Notes: a model not told the origin generated them from the letters alone. Positions 36,130 through 45,209 are shown, numbered from the stretch's first letter. The stretch is 64,000 nt of DNA from an uncultured Pedobacter sp. (GCF_913776295.1 NZ_CAJYOJ010000053.1:62001-126000); one strand, 5' to 3'. Numbers and translations are program-made.

Positions 36130-36957
36130 CTACACCTCTTGCAAATTCCGAATTGCTTTATGCAGAAAATTAGGTAAAATAATACTTTGCGTTAATACAA
36201 TCCTTGCCGGATCATCTAAGCTGTTTAACATATCCAGGTATTTTTGTTCCCCGTGCATATCTACAATGGCTTTTTTTCTTTCGTCTTGTAGCAGGTACAT
36301 TTTCATACCTATCGGATCTGCCTCTGGATGGAATTGCGTACCAATGATTTCGTCCGAAAAGCGGATCGACATCATACAACGTTCCAAATCAACATGTTTA
36401 CGTTCTTTTTCGATAGCCAATAATTTAGCGCCTTTTTGCTCAAAAGCAACAAAATCCGGCTCTATAACCTGCCAGTCTCTGCTATCGACCGAAAAAAAGG
36501 GGTTCGTAATGCCCTTAAAAATTTCGTCTTTTTCTCCCTCTTCGGTTAAGTTGATCGGGAAAATACCAAAAGCGTTCGAGCGTCTTTCGGTAACGTTGCC
36601 CAGATTATATTTTCTACAAGCCAATTGAAAGGAATGGCAGATCAAAAAAGCATATTTCTTTTTTTCTTCATGGATTTGGTTAAATACCTCAATCTGATCA
36701 AGCAGATTAAAAAAATCATTTTCCCATTGTTCACCTTTACTTTCAATTGGGCTACCCGGGCCACCGCTTGAAATATAAGCATCATAATTAATGCCTGGTA
36801 TTTCTCCTTTTTGTCTTAAGTCAAAAATATCAAAGCTTAAATCGATATTGTTTTCGTTTTTAAAACGGGATAAAATTTCCTGAATTCCCCGCATGCCCTG
36901 GTTAGGTGCACCGTTATTCATGTCGATAACAGCTACCTTTAAACTTCTTTTATCCAT
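36130..36957 (-). CDS. Class I glutamine amidotransferase (GATase1)
   Basis: A 275-residue GMP-synthase-like amidotransferase. The oxyanion/loop region reads YDAYISSGGPGSP, the nucleophile Cys107 lies in AFLICHSFQLAC, and His210/Glu212 in IIGTQFHPEADP complete the triad. It would release ammonia from glutamine for a partner ligase. It is 8 bp downstream of the GCS2-type ligase gene, which suggests joint action. No synthase domain is fused to it. The C-terminal ~55 residues beyond the GATase core are unassigned. Confidence 0.88.
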   Translation of the reverse strand: MDKRSLKVAVIDMNNGAPNQGMRGIQEILSRFKNENNIDLSFDIFDLRQKGEIPGINYDAYISSGGPGSPIESKGEQWENDFFNLLDQIEVFNQIHEEKKKYAFLICHSFQLACRKYNLGNVTERRSNAFGIFPINLTEEGEKDEIFKGITNPFFSVDSRDWQVIEPDFVAFEQKGAKLLAIEKERKHVDLERCMMSIRFSDEIIGTQFHPEADPIGMKMYLLQDERKKAIVDMHGEQKYLDMLNSLDDPARIVLTQSIILPNFLHKAIRNLQEV

Positions 36958-36965
36958 TTCTAAAG

Positions 36966-38066
36966 TTACTTTGCGCCAATAAGTGTTTGATTAGTAATAT
37001 AATCTACCACCGCTTCAAAGTTACCGGTTTGTTGGTAAACAGCCAACTGCCGGTCTGCACCGGTACCGTGTTCCAATATTTTATGCACATAATTGATATC
37101 ATTGCGGCAGCCTAAATCATCCACTACATCGTCAACAAAATCCAGTAATTCCAAAACAAGGTTACGGCAGTTTACTTCCATTTCTTTCCCAAAATCAATA
37201 AGGTTTCCATCAATTCCATAACGGGCTGCCCGCCATTTGTTTTCATTAATCAGCGCCCTCGAATAGCTGATAAACTCCATGTTCTGTAAACGCAATTTGT
37301 ACAGTTTGGCACACAAAGATTGAAATAAGGCCGTAAGCGCCATCGTTTCGTCAATTAACATCGGACAATCGCAAATGCGGAATTCAACGGTATCAAAGAA
37401 AGGATGCACACGGATATCCCACCAGATTTTTTTGGCGTTATCCATGCAATTGGTTTTGATGAGCAGTTTTACGTAATTGTCGTAATCTTCGATGCTGTTA
37501 AAGATATCAGGAATCCCGGTGCGCGGAAATTTGTCGAAAATTTTAGTGCGGAAAGATTTATAACCGGTATTGCGCGATTCCCAGAAAGGAGAATTGGTCG
37601 ATAAGGCAAACACGTGGGGTAAAAAATACCTCACCTGATTGGCGATATGGATAGCCAGTTCGCGCGATTGAAAGCCCACGTGCACATGCAAACCAAAAAT
37701 AAGGTTTGAACGTGCGGCTTCCTGTAGCTCATTCACAATTTCGTTATAACGTGGATGCTCGGTAATCAACTGCTTTTCCCAGTGTGAAAAAGGATGTGTG
37801 CCGGCAGCTCCGATTCTTAAGCCCTGCTCTCCGGCCAGTTGAGAAACCGTATAACGCAATTGTGCAATTTCCTGACGGGCTTCGGTAGTGGTGCGGCAAA
37901 TACCTGTGCCCACCTCTACCACGGCCTGGTGCATTTCTGCCTTAACCTGGTCTTTGTGTATTTTTTGTGCGGCCTCTACAATTTTTTGTTCGTGAGAAGT
38001 AAGTTCTCTGGTAACGGGATCAATTACCATGTATTCTTCTTCTATGCCCAGCGTAAACTCGTTCAT
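36966..38066 (-). CDS. YbdK-type carboxylate-amine ligase (GCS2 family)
   Basis: A 366-residue glutamate-cysteine-ligase-like enzyme. Family blocks are FTLGIEEEYMVIDPVTREL, AEMHQAVVEVGTGICRT, FGLHVHVGFQSRELAI, WWDIRVHPFFDTVEFRICD and RALINENKWRAARYGIDG. Members form an amide bond between a carboxylate and an amine using ATP; the natural substrate of most is unknown, and a true GshA role is not established. It lies 28 bp downstream of an ATP-grasp gene and 8 bp upstream of the amidotransferase. Confidence 0.92.
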   Translation of the reverse strand: MNEFTLGIEEEYMVIDPVTRELTSHEQKIVEAAQKIHKDQVKAEMHQAVVEVGTGICRTTTEARQEIAQLRYTVSQLAGEQGLRIGAAGTHPFSHWEKQLITEHPRYNEIVNELQEAARSNLIFGLHVHVGFQSRELAIHIANQVRYFLPHVFALSTNSPFWESRNTGYKSFRTKIFDKFPRTGIPDIFNSIEDYDNYVKLLIKTNCMDNAKKIWWDIRVHPFFDTVEFRICDCPMLIDETMALTALFQSLCAKLYKLRLQNMEFISYSRALINENKWRAARYGIDGNLIDFGKEMEVNCRNLVLELLDFVDDVVDDLGCRNDINYVHKILEHGTGADRQLAVYQQTGNFEAVVDYITNQTLIGAK

Positions 38067-38094
38067 CCTGTTATTGATTAAAAATTAAATCCCA

Positions 38095-39165
38095 TTATTT
38101 TTTTGCTGCGGCTTTTTTAGGTTTTGCAGGTGTTGTTTCTGTTTTAGCCTTTGCTGTAGTGGCAACTTTCTTGGGCGCTGCGGCCTTAACCACTTTCGGG
38201 GTTGCTTTAGCAATCAATGGTGTACCGCCAACTGATGATTTAATGTATTTGCCCCAGGTTAAATTATCTTGTCCTTCTTTTTGCGCTTTAGCCCTTTCAA
38301 TCGCATAATTTGCAGTGGTTTCCACTACCCAGTCAAAATTTTCCTGGCCAACACTTTTAATGTCGGCATCCGGGGCAGGGTTACAGAAGTCGATAGCAAT
38401 AGGTACGCCATTACGCACCGCAAATTCAACCGTATTAAAATCGTATCCTAAATAATTACACAATTTTAGGGTGTACTCTTCTACTGTTTTAAGCAATTTC
38501 GGATCTGGAGTTTTACCTTCTGTAGCATAACGTAAATGATGTGGATTGCGGGGGTCGTACTGCATAATACGAACATGTTTGCCTCCTATGCAATAACACC
38601 TAAAATATTCTTCGAAAATAATCTCTTCCTGCAAAAGCATCACCAATTGCTGGGTGCCACTATGTTTTTCAAAAAAATCTTCTTTATCATGAAGTTTATA
38701 AACATCTCTCCAACCACCACCATCGTAAGGTTTCATATAAGCAGGAAAACCCACATAATCAAAAATTGCATCCCAATTTAGTGGCATTTCGAGATTAGAA
38801 AATGATTCTGATGTTGTCCCTGTTGGATGTTCCCTGGAAGGGATCAAGGCAGTTTTGGGTACTGGAACACCAATTTGCTCGGCCAGGGCATTATTGAAAA
38901 ATTTCTCGTCGGCACTCCACCAAAATGGATTATTGATTACGGCAGTTCCGGTAATAGCAGCATTTTTTAACGAGGCGCGGTAAAATGGCACATCCTGCGA
39001 AATACGATCGATGATTACGGAATAACCTAAAGGTACATTCTGAAATATCTTATCAATCTTGACCGCTTCGGCAGTAATGCCTTTTTCTGCTTTTTGATTA
39101 ATTCTTTCGATTACTGCTTCAGGAAAAGAGCGTTCCTGTCCAAATAAAATCCCTATTTTCTTCAT
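38095..39165 (-). CDS. RimK-like ATP-grasp ligase with Lys/Ala-rich tail
   Basis: A 356-residue protein. Residues ~80-290 form an ATP-grasp domain: FPAYMKPYDGGGWRDVYKL with Lys145, EEIIFEEYFRCYCIGG, and the metal-binding FNTVEFAV (Glu247) with AIDFCNPAPDAD (Asp259, Asn262). Residues ~318-356 are a Lys/Ala/Pro-rich tail like a histone H1 C-terminus, odd for this family. Such ligases join amino acids or small peptides. It is followed by the GCS2 and amidotransferase genes. Substrate is unknown. The first 80 residues look like a preATP-grasp fold. Confidence 0.83.
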   Translation of the reverse strand: MKKIGILFGQERSFPEAVIERINQKAEKGITAEAVKIDKIFQNVPLGYSVIIDRISQDVPFYRASLKNAAITGTAVINNPFWWSADEKFFNNALAEQIGVPVPKTALIPSREHPTGTTSESFSNLEMPLNWDAIFDYVGFPAYMKPYDGGGWRDVYKLHDKEDFFEKHSGTQQLVMLLQEEIIFEEYFRCYCIGGKHVRIMQYDPRNPHHLRYATEGKTPDPKLLKTVEEYTLKLCNYLGYDFNTVEFAVRNGVPIAIDFCNPAPDADIKSVGQENFDWVVETTANYAIERAKAQKEGQDNLTWGKYIKSSVGGTPLIAKATPKVVKAAAPKKVATTAKAKTETTPAKPKKAAAKK

Positions 39166-39268
39166 TGGTAAATTTTAAGTTTAATTGCTTAACTGGTTAA
39201 TCGGTTAATTGTTTGATGACGATATCCTAAATCGGCCGGTGACTTAAGACTGCCGACTTTGGACTAAA

Positions 39269-39976
39269 CTAAAGCTGTGCAATATAATCCGGAAACATTT
39301 CTCTCCAGACCGGCCAATCATGATCTGCATTTTGTCTGATATCCAGCCAGTGGCTGATGCCTTTTTTATTTAAAATGTTAGATAAACGCTCATTATCCGG
39401 CCTGCACATATCGCGGTCTGTTGTACCCAATACGATTTTCATGTAATGCAGTTCAGGGTTACTGTTGTTTAATACGAAATCAACCGGGTTGTTGAAATAA
39501 ACATCATCATTGTAAAAACCATCCAGCTGGCCGGTTATATCAAAAGCACCGCTCATGCTAAACATATGGCTAACCAGCCATGGATGCCTAAAAGCAAAAT
39601 TTGCGGCGTGATAACCGCCAAAACTGCAGCCAGCGGTAATCATTTTACTATGCCCGGTTTCATGCCTGGCAAGCGGGGCTACTTCTTCCAATAAATATTT
39701 ATCGTACCAGATGTGGTTTTTAACCCTGTCGGCAGGATGAATACTTTTATTGTACCAGCTTAATTTGTCAATGCCATCCGGGCAATAAATTTTGATTTTT
39801 CCTTCATTGATAAATCCCTCAACAGAATCTATCAATTTAAAGTCCTTGTTTTCAAAATATCGGCCCATACTTGTAGGGAACAGTAGGATAGGGATGCCAC
39901 CGTGACCAAAGATGAGCATGTCGATTTCGCCACTTAAATTGGGGCTGTACCATTTCTTATGTTCTTCTTTAACCAT
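39269..39976 (-). CDS. Alpha/beta-hydrolase esterase of the ligase cluster
   Basis: A 235-residue esterase-D-like hydrolase with no signal peptide. The nucleophile elbow GCSFGG (Ser118) and a late His219 in ADHDWPVW are seen; Asp187 or Asp189 in GTTDRDM is a candidate acid. The lid block YFNNPVDFVLNNSNPEL is characteristic of the esterase family in this gene setting. It lies 103 bp upstream of the RimK-like gene, divergent from a second esterase. It may hydrolyse or transfer the product of the ligases; that is inference. Confidence 0.82.
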   Translation of the reverse strand: MVKEEHKKWYSPNLSGEIDMLIFGHGGIPILLFPTSMGRYFENKDFKLIDSVEGFINEGKIKIYCPDGIDKLSWYNKSIHPADRVKNHIWYDKYLLEEVAPLARHETGHSKMITAGCSFGGYHAANFAFRHPWLVSHMFSMSGAFDITGQLDGFYNDDVYFNNPVDFVLNNSNPELHYMKIVLGTTDRDMCRPDNERLSNILNKKGISHWLDIRQNADHDWPVWREMFPDYIAQL

Positions 39977-40105
39977 AATACAAATTGAATGTTTAAGGTA
40001 TAAATTAAAATCTGTATTAAGAATAGTATAAACATTAAAAATAGATCAAATGAGTTGACAATTGTAAAAATTAACCTATGATAATTAATAGTTTATGGAG
40101 ATTTG

Positions 40106-40113
40106 TAACTTTG
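40106..40113 (+). promoter_or_regulatory. -7 box for the second esterase
   Basis: TAACTTTG matches TAnnTTTG, 44 bp before the ATG at 40158, in the 181-bp gap between the divergent esterases. No -33 TTTG at 19-21 bp is apparent. Confidence 0.5.
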
Positions 40114-40157
40114 CAGCCTAATTCTGAGGCGATAGCCATGTGATAGGGATTCTGATT

Positions 40158-40970
40158 ATGAAGTACACCACCATTTTATCGGTAAAAGTCAATACCAGCA
40201 ACTTTAAAATATCTTCAAATTATTTAAAGCGCGAGGTTGAAATAGATATTTATACACCCGAAGGTATTTTGGGTAATGAAAAAATAGAACTTCTTTTATT
40301 AAACGACGGACAAGATGTGGCCAGGATGAATTTTAGTCAGATTTTAGAAGCGGCACATCATGCCAAAAGAAATCACAGGCTAATTGTTGTAGCCATCAAG
40401 TCATCGGAAGACAGGTTAATGGAATATGGTGTTGCCGGCGTGCCCGATTTTAAAGGACGTGGCGCAAAAGCTAACTTATATAATGATTTTGTAATCAAAG
40501 AACTTTTGCCTTTTGTTAAAAAGAGAATTGCAATGCCGGTTACCGGTAAAGTGGGTTTTGCCGGATTCTCGCTGGGAGGATTATCTGCTTTTGATATTGC
40601 CTGGAATAATCCTGCAGCGTTTGATGTTGTTGGCGTTTTTTCAGCCGCATTTTGGTGGAGAAAAAAAGATTTAAATGATGGCTATACCGATGCCGACCGC
40701 ATTATGCATCAGCAACTGGAAAATACTTCCAGCAAGCCGGATATGAAATTCTGGTTGATGACCGGAACGGAAGATGAAAAGGCTGATCGGAATAAAAACT
40801 TAATTATAGACTCCATAGATGATACCATTGATGTGGTTAAAATTCTTTTGAATAAAGGCTACAAACGGCCTGACCAGGTTTTTTACTATGAAAAAGTTGG
40901 CGGTAAACACGATGTTGAAACCTGGGAAAGTGTGATGCCTGCTTTTTTAAATTGGGCATTTGAGGTTTAG
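40158..40970 (+). CDS. Alpha/beta-hydrolase esterase, divergent second copy
   Basis: A 270-residue esterase-D-like protein. The nucleophile lies in GFAGFSLGGLSAFD (Ser138) and a late His in GGKHDVETW. The N-terminus has a beta-sandwich-like entry (VEIDIYTPEG) followed by LLLLNDGQD. It belongs to the same broad family as its divergent neighbour but is clearly a distinct sequence. ATG at 40158 was preferred to a GTG at 40140. It likely shares a regulatory region with the ligase cluster. Confidence 0.82.
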   Translation: MKYTTILSVKVNTSNFKISSNYLKREVEIDIYTPEGILGNEKIELLLLNDGQDVARMNFSQILEAAHHAKRNHRLIVVAIKSSEDRLMEYGVAGVPDFKGRGAKANLYNDFVIKELLPFVKKRIAMPVTGKVGFAGFSLGGLSAFDIAWNNPAAFDVVGVFSAAFWWRKKDLNDGYTDADRIMHQQLENTSSKPDMKFWLMTGTEDEKADRNKNLIIDSIDDTIDVVKILLNKGYKRPDQVFYYEKVGGKHDVETWESVMPAFLNWAFEV

Positions 40971-41266
40971 AAATCGTATTATATAACTTGTTTAAAGTCA
41001 ATTTCCATAAGATGTTTTTGTTTAGTGCATAATAAATTTGGTTGCGACGATGTCAATTTTAATATTCTCAAAAGATTAATTTTCTCCTCATTATTCTGGT
41101 TCTACTTTGCTACCTTTCTAAGAACAAAACTTGGGAATCAGAATGTCGTAATTATACTTCGAAACGACCAGATTCTAGTTTCTTTCTTCCGTATCCTCAG
41201 AAGATGTTGTCCGGATTATTTTCAAGCTACACTTTTGTGATAATACATTTAAACTTAAACGTAATT
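40971..41266. other. Gap upstream of the sensor kinase
   Basis: 296 bp between the esterase and the sensor-kinase gene with no supported feature. A 71-codon open frame begins near 41025 with a non-ATG start, is not family-like, and overlaps the kinase's upstream leader, so it was not kept. Confidence 0.5.
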
Positions 41267-42967
41267 ATGACAAGAAAGATTCTTTTAATCTGTTGCCTAA
41301 TGCTTGGAACTATCATCCACGCGAACTCACAAAAATTCATTTTCCACGCCGGAAGTGGAACTTCCTATGAGGCCGTACCTGACCACCAAATTTTTGTGGG
41401 AGTGCAGTCGCTTCTACAATATCGACGTATAAATAAAGATCCCAGTCTTACGGGCAAGTATCAGATAGGGCTATTTTCCAGATTCAGCTCTTTAACAAAA
41501 GAACCAGTTGAATTTACGGGCGCTCCGGTACAAGTAGGTACCAAAACTTACCCCAGCTATTTGATCGATGACGGTTCTGCTGCCACACTCATCGCACTGG
41601 GCGTTTCCAAAGAAAATATAAAAGATTACAGGTATCACATAGTTAAAAACGATAGTGTAGAAATTGTACCCTGGTCGCCCCTTTCAAAACTAGAGATGAA
41701 ATACGGCGCCAAAGTTCCCTATGCAGCGTTAGGAACGTTCACTTCGCCAGAGGGCACAATCATGGTAGAAGTCATTAACAAAAACAACTACAACATCAGG
41801 GATGGTATAATTTACGATTGGAGAACTCATTATAAGCCATTTATTACCAGTATATCCATGATCAAAGATACCGTTAATTATGAACTTACTGATCCTAAGC
41901 GTATTCATGGTTATTCCAGTCAGATAGATCCTGAAACCGGTGCACCAAAGGAGCTGTATTTTCCTGCCGACTCTGTAGCCTACATGCGTATCTATTTTAA
42001 AGCCCACGAAACGATCCCTTATCGCATTTGTTTGGAAAATCTGGATAATGATACTGTACAGAATAATGAACTAATCTATTATCTGCTAAAAGATTATTAT
42101 GATATTGAAACTAAACTACTTAAGAATCCTGGGAAATATCGGATAAGTATACAGCCTCTGACACCGGGTTATGGAGATCAAAGCAAAGGAGCTAGAGGCA
42201 ATATAGTATACATTCCCATTACGATAAAACCGAGACCAGCTCAGGAGGCATCGCTAAAGCAAATGCTGCCTTATATCTTAGTAATACTCTCGGGTGCTGC
42301 TTTGCTATTTTTTATTTACCATACCCGTAACCAGCGTAAATTGAAAACTACCGTTCAGGAGAAACAGTTTGCCGGACTGAAACTGAAGTCAATCCGTTCG
42401 CAGCTTAATCCGCATTTTATGTTCAACGCGCTATCTTCCATCCAAGCCCTAATTAACAAAAATGATTTAGACAAAGCAAATTATTACCTCTCTATTTTTT
42501 CTGGTCTCACCAGACAGGTACTGGATGGCAATAATGAAGAAATGTTGAGCATTAGCGACGAATTAAAAATGCTGGAAGATTACCTGCAAATGGAGCAACT
42601 TAGGTTCGGGTTCCAATATGAGATTTCGATTGAAAAAGGTTTGAATCATGATAACATAGAGATTCCGGCCATGCTTTTGCAACCCCTTGTAGAAAATGCA
42701 GTAAAGCACGGTGTTTCAGGACTAAGAGAACTGGGGGAAATCCACATCAATGTTGTAAGTGTAAATTACAATCTTATCATATCACTTTCTGATAATGGCA
42801 AAGGATTTAATCCATTAGAAAAAACTTCAGGCTACGGTATCAAATTAAGCCTGGAAAGAATTACCTTGCTTAATCAAATCTACAGCGATCAGCCTACCCA
42901 TCTGGACATCAAAAGCGACAAGGGGGGTACTATAATTACGATAACTTTAACCAATTGGCTATCATGA
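41267..42967 (+). CDS. LytS-type sensor histidine kinase
   Basis: A 566-residue histidine kinase of the His_kinase (LytS/YehU) family. A signal-like helix (residues 1-22) and a single membrane helix (~332-352) bracket ~300 extracytoplasmic residues of a type I do not recognise. The kinase core has RSQLNPHFMFNALSSIQALI with the phospho-accepting His383, PAMLLQPLVENAVKHG (N box) and LSDNGKGFNP (G box). ATG at 41267 is chosen since the signal peptide begins there. The stop overlaps the LytTR gene start (ATGA), so the two form one system. Confidence 0.9.
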   Translation: MTRKILLICCLMLGTIIHANSQKFIFHAGSGTSYEAVPDHQIFVGVQSLLQYRRINKDPSLTGKYQIGLFSRFSSLTKEPVEFTGAPVQVGTKTYPSYLIDDGSAATLIALGVSKENIKDYRYHIVKNDSVEIVPWSPLSKLEMKYGAKVPYAALGTFTSPEGTIMVEVINKNNYNIRDGIIYDWRTHYKPFITSISMIKDTVNYELTDPKRIHGYSSQIDPETGAPKELYFPADSVAYMRIYFKAHETIPYRICLENLDNDTVQNNELIYYLLKDYYDIETKLLKNPGKYRISIQPLTPGYGDQSKGARGNIVYIPITIKPRPAQEASLKQMLPYILVILSGAALLFFIYHTRNQRKLKTTVQEKQFAGLKLKSIRSQLNPHFMFNALSSIQALINKNDLDKANYYLSIFSGLTRQVLDGNNEEMLSISDELKMLEDYLQMEQLRFGFQYEISIEKGLNHDNIEIPAMLLQPLVENAVKHGVSGLRELGEIHINVVSVNYNLIISLSDNGKGFNPLEKTSGYGIKLSLERITLLNQIYSDQPTHLDIKSDKGGTIITITLTNWLS

Positions 42968-43716
42968 ACATCAGTGCAATAATTATTGATGACGAATCCC
43001 ATAACATCGAAAATTTACAACTTATTATTACAAAGTATTGCTCCGATATCACCATTAAAGCAACTGCGGCCAACGCTATAGATGGTGTATCAATCATTCA
43101 GCAATATCAGCCAGATCTGGTATTCCTTGATATCCAAATGCCAGATCAGTCTGGATTTGATTTATTGAGCAAACTATCAAGTATTACATTTGAAATTATT
43201 TTTATCACCGCCTATGACAAGTATGGGATACAGGCTATTAAATTTTCAGCGCTCGATTATCTTCTCAAGCCTATTAATGTGAGAGAATTTGGGCTTGCCG
43301 TAGAAAAGGCCAGATTGAGAATTCAGGAAAAACAACGCAATAGCAATTTGGAAAATCTCCTCAGTTACATTAAAGCAGGTAATCGCGATCCAAAAATCGC
43401 CTTGCCCACTCAAAAAGAAACGCTTTACGTGAAGATCAGCGACATTGTTAGATGCGAGGCTGTTAACAACTACACAACTTTTTGTCTAAAAAACCGAGAA
43501 CAAATCCTCGTTTGCAAAACCTTGAAAGAATTTTCCGATCTGCTCAAACCACAGGGATTTGCACGTACTCATCAATCACATCTGGTAAATATAAAGTATG
43601 TGAAAAGTTATCTGAAAGAAGATGGCGGGACGCTATTGCTTGATAATCAGGATAAAATTCCAATATCAAGGCAAAATAGAGAATCGATTAAAATCGTATT
43701 AAATCAAATGTTTTGA
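42964..43716 (+). CDS. LytTR-family response regulator
   Basis: A 250-residue regulator with a receiver domain (~1-120; IIIDDESHN acidic pocket, phospho-acceptor Asp56 in LVFLDIQMP, and a late KPI) and a C-terminal LytTR DNA-binding domain (KISDIVRCEAVNNYTTFCL, FARTHQSHLVNIKYVKSYL). It overlaps the kinase gene by 4 bp. It likely controls a promoter in response to the LytS partner; its target is not visible. The three codons before the ATG at 42964 were not used. Confidence 0.92.
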   Translation: MNISAIIIDDESHNIENLQLIITKYCSDITIKATAANAIDGVSIIQQYQPDLVFLDIQMPDQSGFDLLSKLSSITFEIIFITAYDKYGIQAIKFSALDYLLKPINVREFGLAVEKARLRIQEKQRNSNLENLLSYIKAGNRDPKIALPTQKETLYVKISDIVRCEAVNNYTTFCLKNREQILVCKTLKEFSDLLKPQGFARTHQSHLVNIKYVKSYLKEDGGTLLLDNQDKIPISRQNRESIKIVLNQMF

Positions 43717-43802
43717 TTCAATCTTTGAAAATAATCAATCTTATACAATCAAATTGTATTGTTTTCGGGTTGACAATAGATACTTCGATGAGTACTCCGT
43801 GG

Positions 43803-43836
43803 TTCCCATCCGATGGTTATCGGATCGAGTTGGGAA
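43803..43836. repeat. Palindromic element between converging genes
   Basis: TTCCCA (43803-43808) with TGGGAA (43831-43836) encloses ATCCGAT (43808-43814), a 4-nt loop and ATCGGAT (43819-43825). The inner hairpin matches 22803-22820, so it belongs to a dispersed family. It may also terminate the LytTR and DUF2459 genes. Confidence 0.7.
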
Positions 43837-43854
43837 TGGCGATCGATCGCATGG

Positions 43855-44532
43855 CTACTCATACTTTAAAAAAATACCGGTATCAAATATTGTCCACAAA
43901 CAACTGCGTTGCCCACAGCTTTTTAGCGCTGCGTTAGCCCAGGTATTGCAGGTTTTGAAAATACTATAACTGCCCTTGGCTTCGTAAAAGGCATCGCCAA
44001 TATCATAATGGATGTTTGATTTAACAGGAATTAAATGTCCTGAATCATCTTTTTGAAAACTGTTTGAAATATAATGTGCCAGCTGCCGGTATTGTGCCTT
44101 GCTGATCATGATTTTTATACAGCTTGCATCTTCCCTTATATTTTTATAATAAGTAGTGTGCATGGCGGATGTGCTCAGACCAGAGATTGCCCGCAGTCCA
44201 TTACTCAGTTTAAGATCTGAAAATTCCGGGGTTTCCAGATAGAATTGTTTATCTCCCCAGCCTATGGCCAGGTATTGATAACTGCTGTCTGCTTCTAAAG
44301 TGAGCTGATAACGGATTTCTTTCGTCCAGTTTATTTCTGTGCTAACAGCCGGAACCACAATATCCGTGTGCACGCCATTCGTCATAATATATATGGCAAC
44401 TTCTTTTGCATTGGTTGGGTTGGCATTTATGGTTATACGCGAGCAGCAAAACGCAGTAAGGAAGTAAATTCCGACTAATGCCATAAAAACAATTAAAAAT
44501 CTGCCTGTATGCTTTAGAATCTTTTTATTCAT
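43855..44532 (-). CDS. DUF2459 / TIGR02117-family protein
   Basis: A 225-residue protein with an N-terminal membrane helix (~10-28) and family motifs TNGVHTDIVVPA, YLAIGWGDKQFYLETP and FKTCNTWANAALKSCG (in part), the latter with a conserved Cys. The family resembles an outer-membrane-associated protease/hydrolase-like fold by its NGVHT and Cys motifs, but its function is unknown. It faces the VOC gene divergently. Confidence 0.82.
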   Translation of the reverse strand: MNKKILKHTGRFLIVFMALVGIYFLTAFCCSRITINANPTNAKEVAIYIMTNGVHTDIVVPAVSTEINWTKEIRYQLTLEADSSYQYLAIGWGDKQFYLETPEFSDLKLSNGLRAISGLSTSAMHTTYYKNIREDASCIKIMISKAQYRQLAHYISNSFQKDDSGHLIPVKSNIHYDIGDAFYEAKGSYSIFKTCNTWANAALKSCGQRSCLWTIFDTGIFLKYE

Positions 44533-44672
44533 CCCAGCTCTATTATTTCAGTTATACGTCAACTGGATTTTGGTAACCCAATTTATAAAATAATTATGTT
44601 AATCGATTTTATTGATGTGAACATCGAAAAACATGATTTTTTGCGTTTACAAGTTATCCCTACCTTGACAGC

Positions 44673-45125
44673 ATGATAAAAGGATTGTTTGAAACGCATA
44701 TTGATGTGGAAGATCTGGAAAGATCAGTTGATTTTTACACCAATGTTTTAGGTTTAACGCAATGCCATTATGAAGCGGAACGCAGAATCGCGTTTTTCTG
44801 GATTGGTAAACCGCAGGAAGCCATGTTGGGAATTTGGGAAAAGCCAAAAGCAGAAATTGATGTAAGACATTTTGCATTTCGCTGTGAGCTGGTTGACGTA
44901 TTGAATAAATCAGTTCAATTTCTGGAATCTAAAAATCTACAGCCTTATAATTTTCTTAACAGTGACAATCATGAACCCATGGTTTTTGCCTGGATGCCCG
45001 CAGTGTCGATTTATTTTAATGATCCTGATGGGCATGCACTGGAGTTTATTGCCATTTTGGAAGGGGAAGAAAGACCAGAATTGGGCGTGATTTCTTATCC
45101 GGATTGGCTAAGGGTAAACTTATAA
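44673..45125 (+). CDS. VOC-family (glyoxalase/dioxygenase-like) protein
   Basis: A 150-residue vicinal-oxygen-chelate protein: THIDVEDLERSVDFYTNVLG at the start, RRIAFFWIG, and YFNDPDGHALEFIAILEG at the end carrying a metal-ligand Glu pattern. Metal residues are not fully checked. Substrate unknown. It stands alone between divergent and convergent genes. Confidence 0.88.
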   Translation: MIKGLFETHIDVEDLERSVDFYTNVLGLTQCHYEAERRIAFFWIGKPQEAMLGIWEKPKAEIDVRHFAFRCELVDVLNKSVQFLESKNLQPYNFLNSDNHEPMVFAWMPAVSIYFNDPDGHALEFIAILEGEERPELGVISYPDWLRVNL

Positions 45126-45209
45126 AGTTAAATTTATGAATGTTATTCTAATGCCATAATAGTTTTAATTAACTTAGGTAGTTCTTGTAAGGATCTAGTA
45201 ATTAATTTG

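Noticed and set aside
41025..41240. 71-codon open frame upstream of the sensor kinase
   Set aside because: Non-ATG start, no recognisable blocks, and overlaps the kinase leader.
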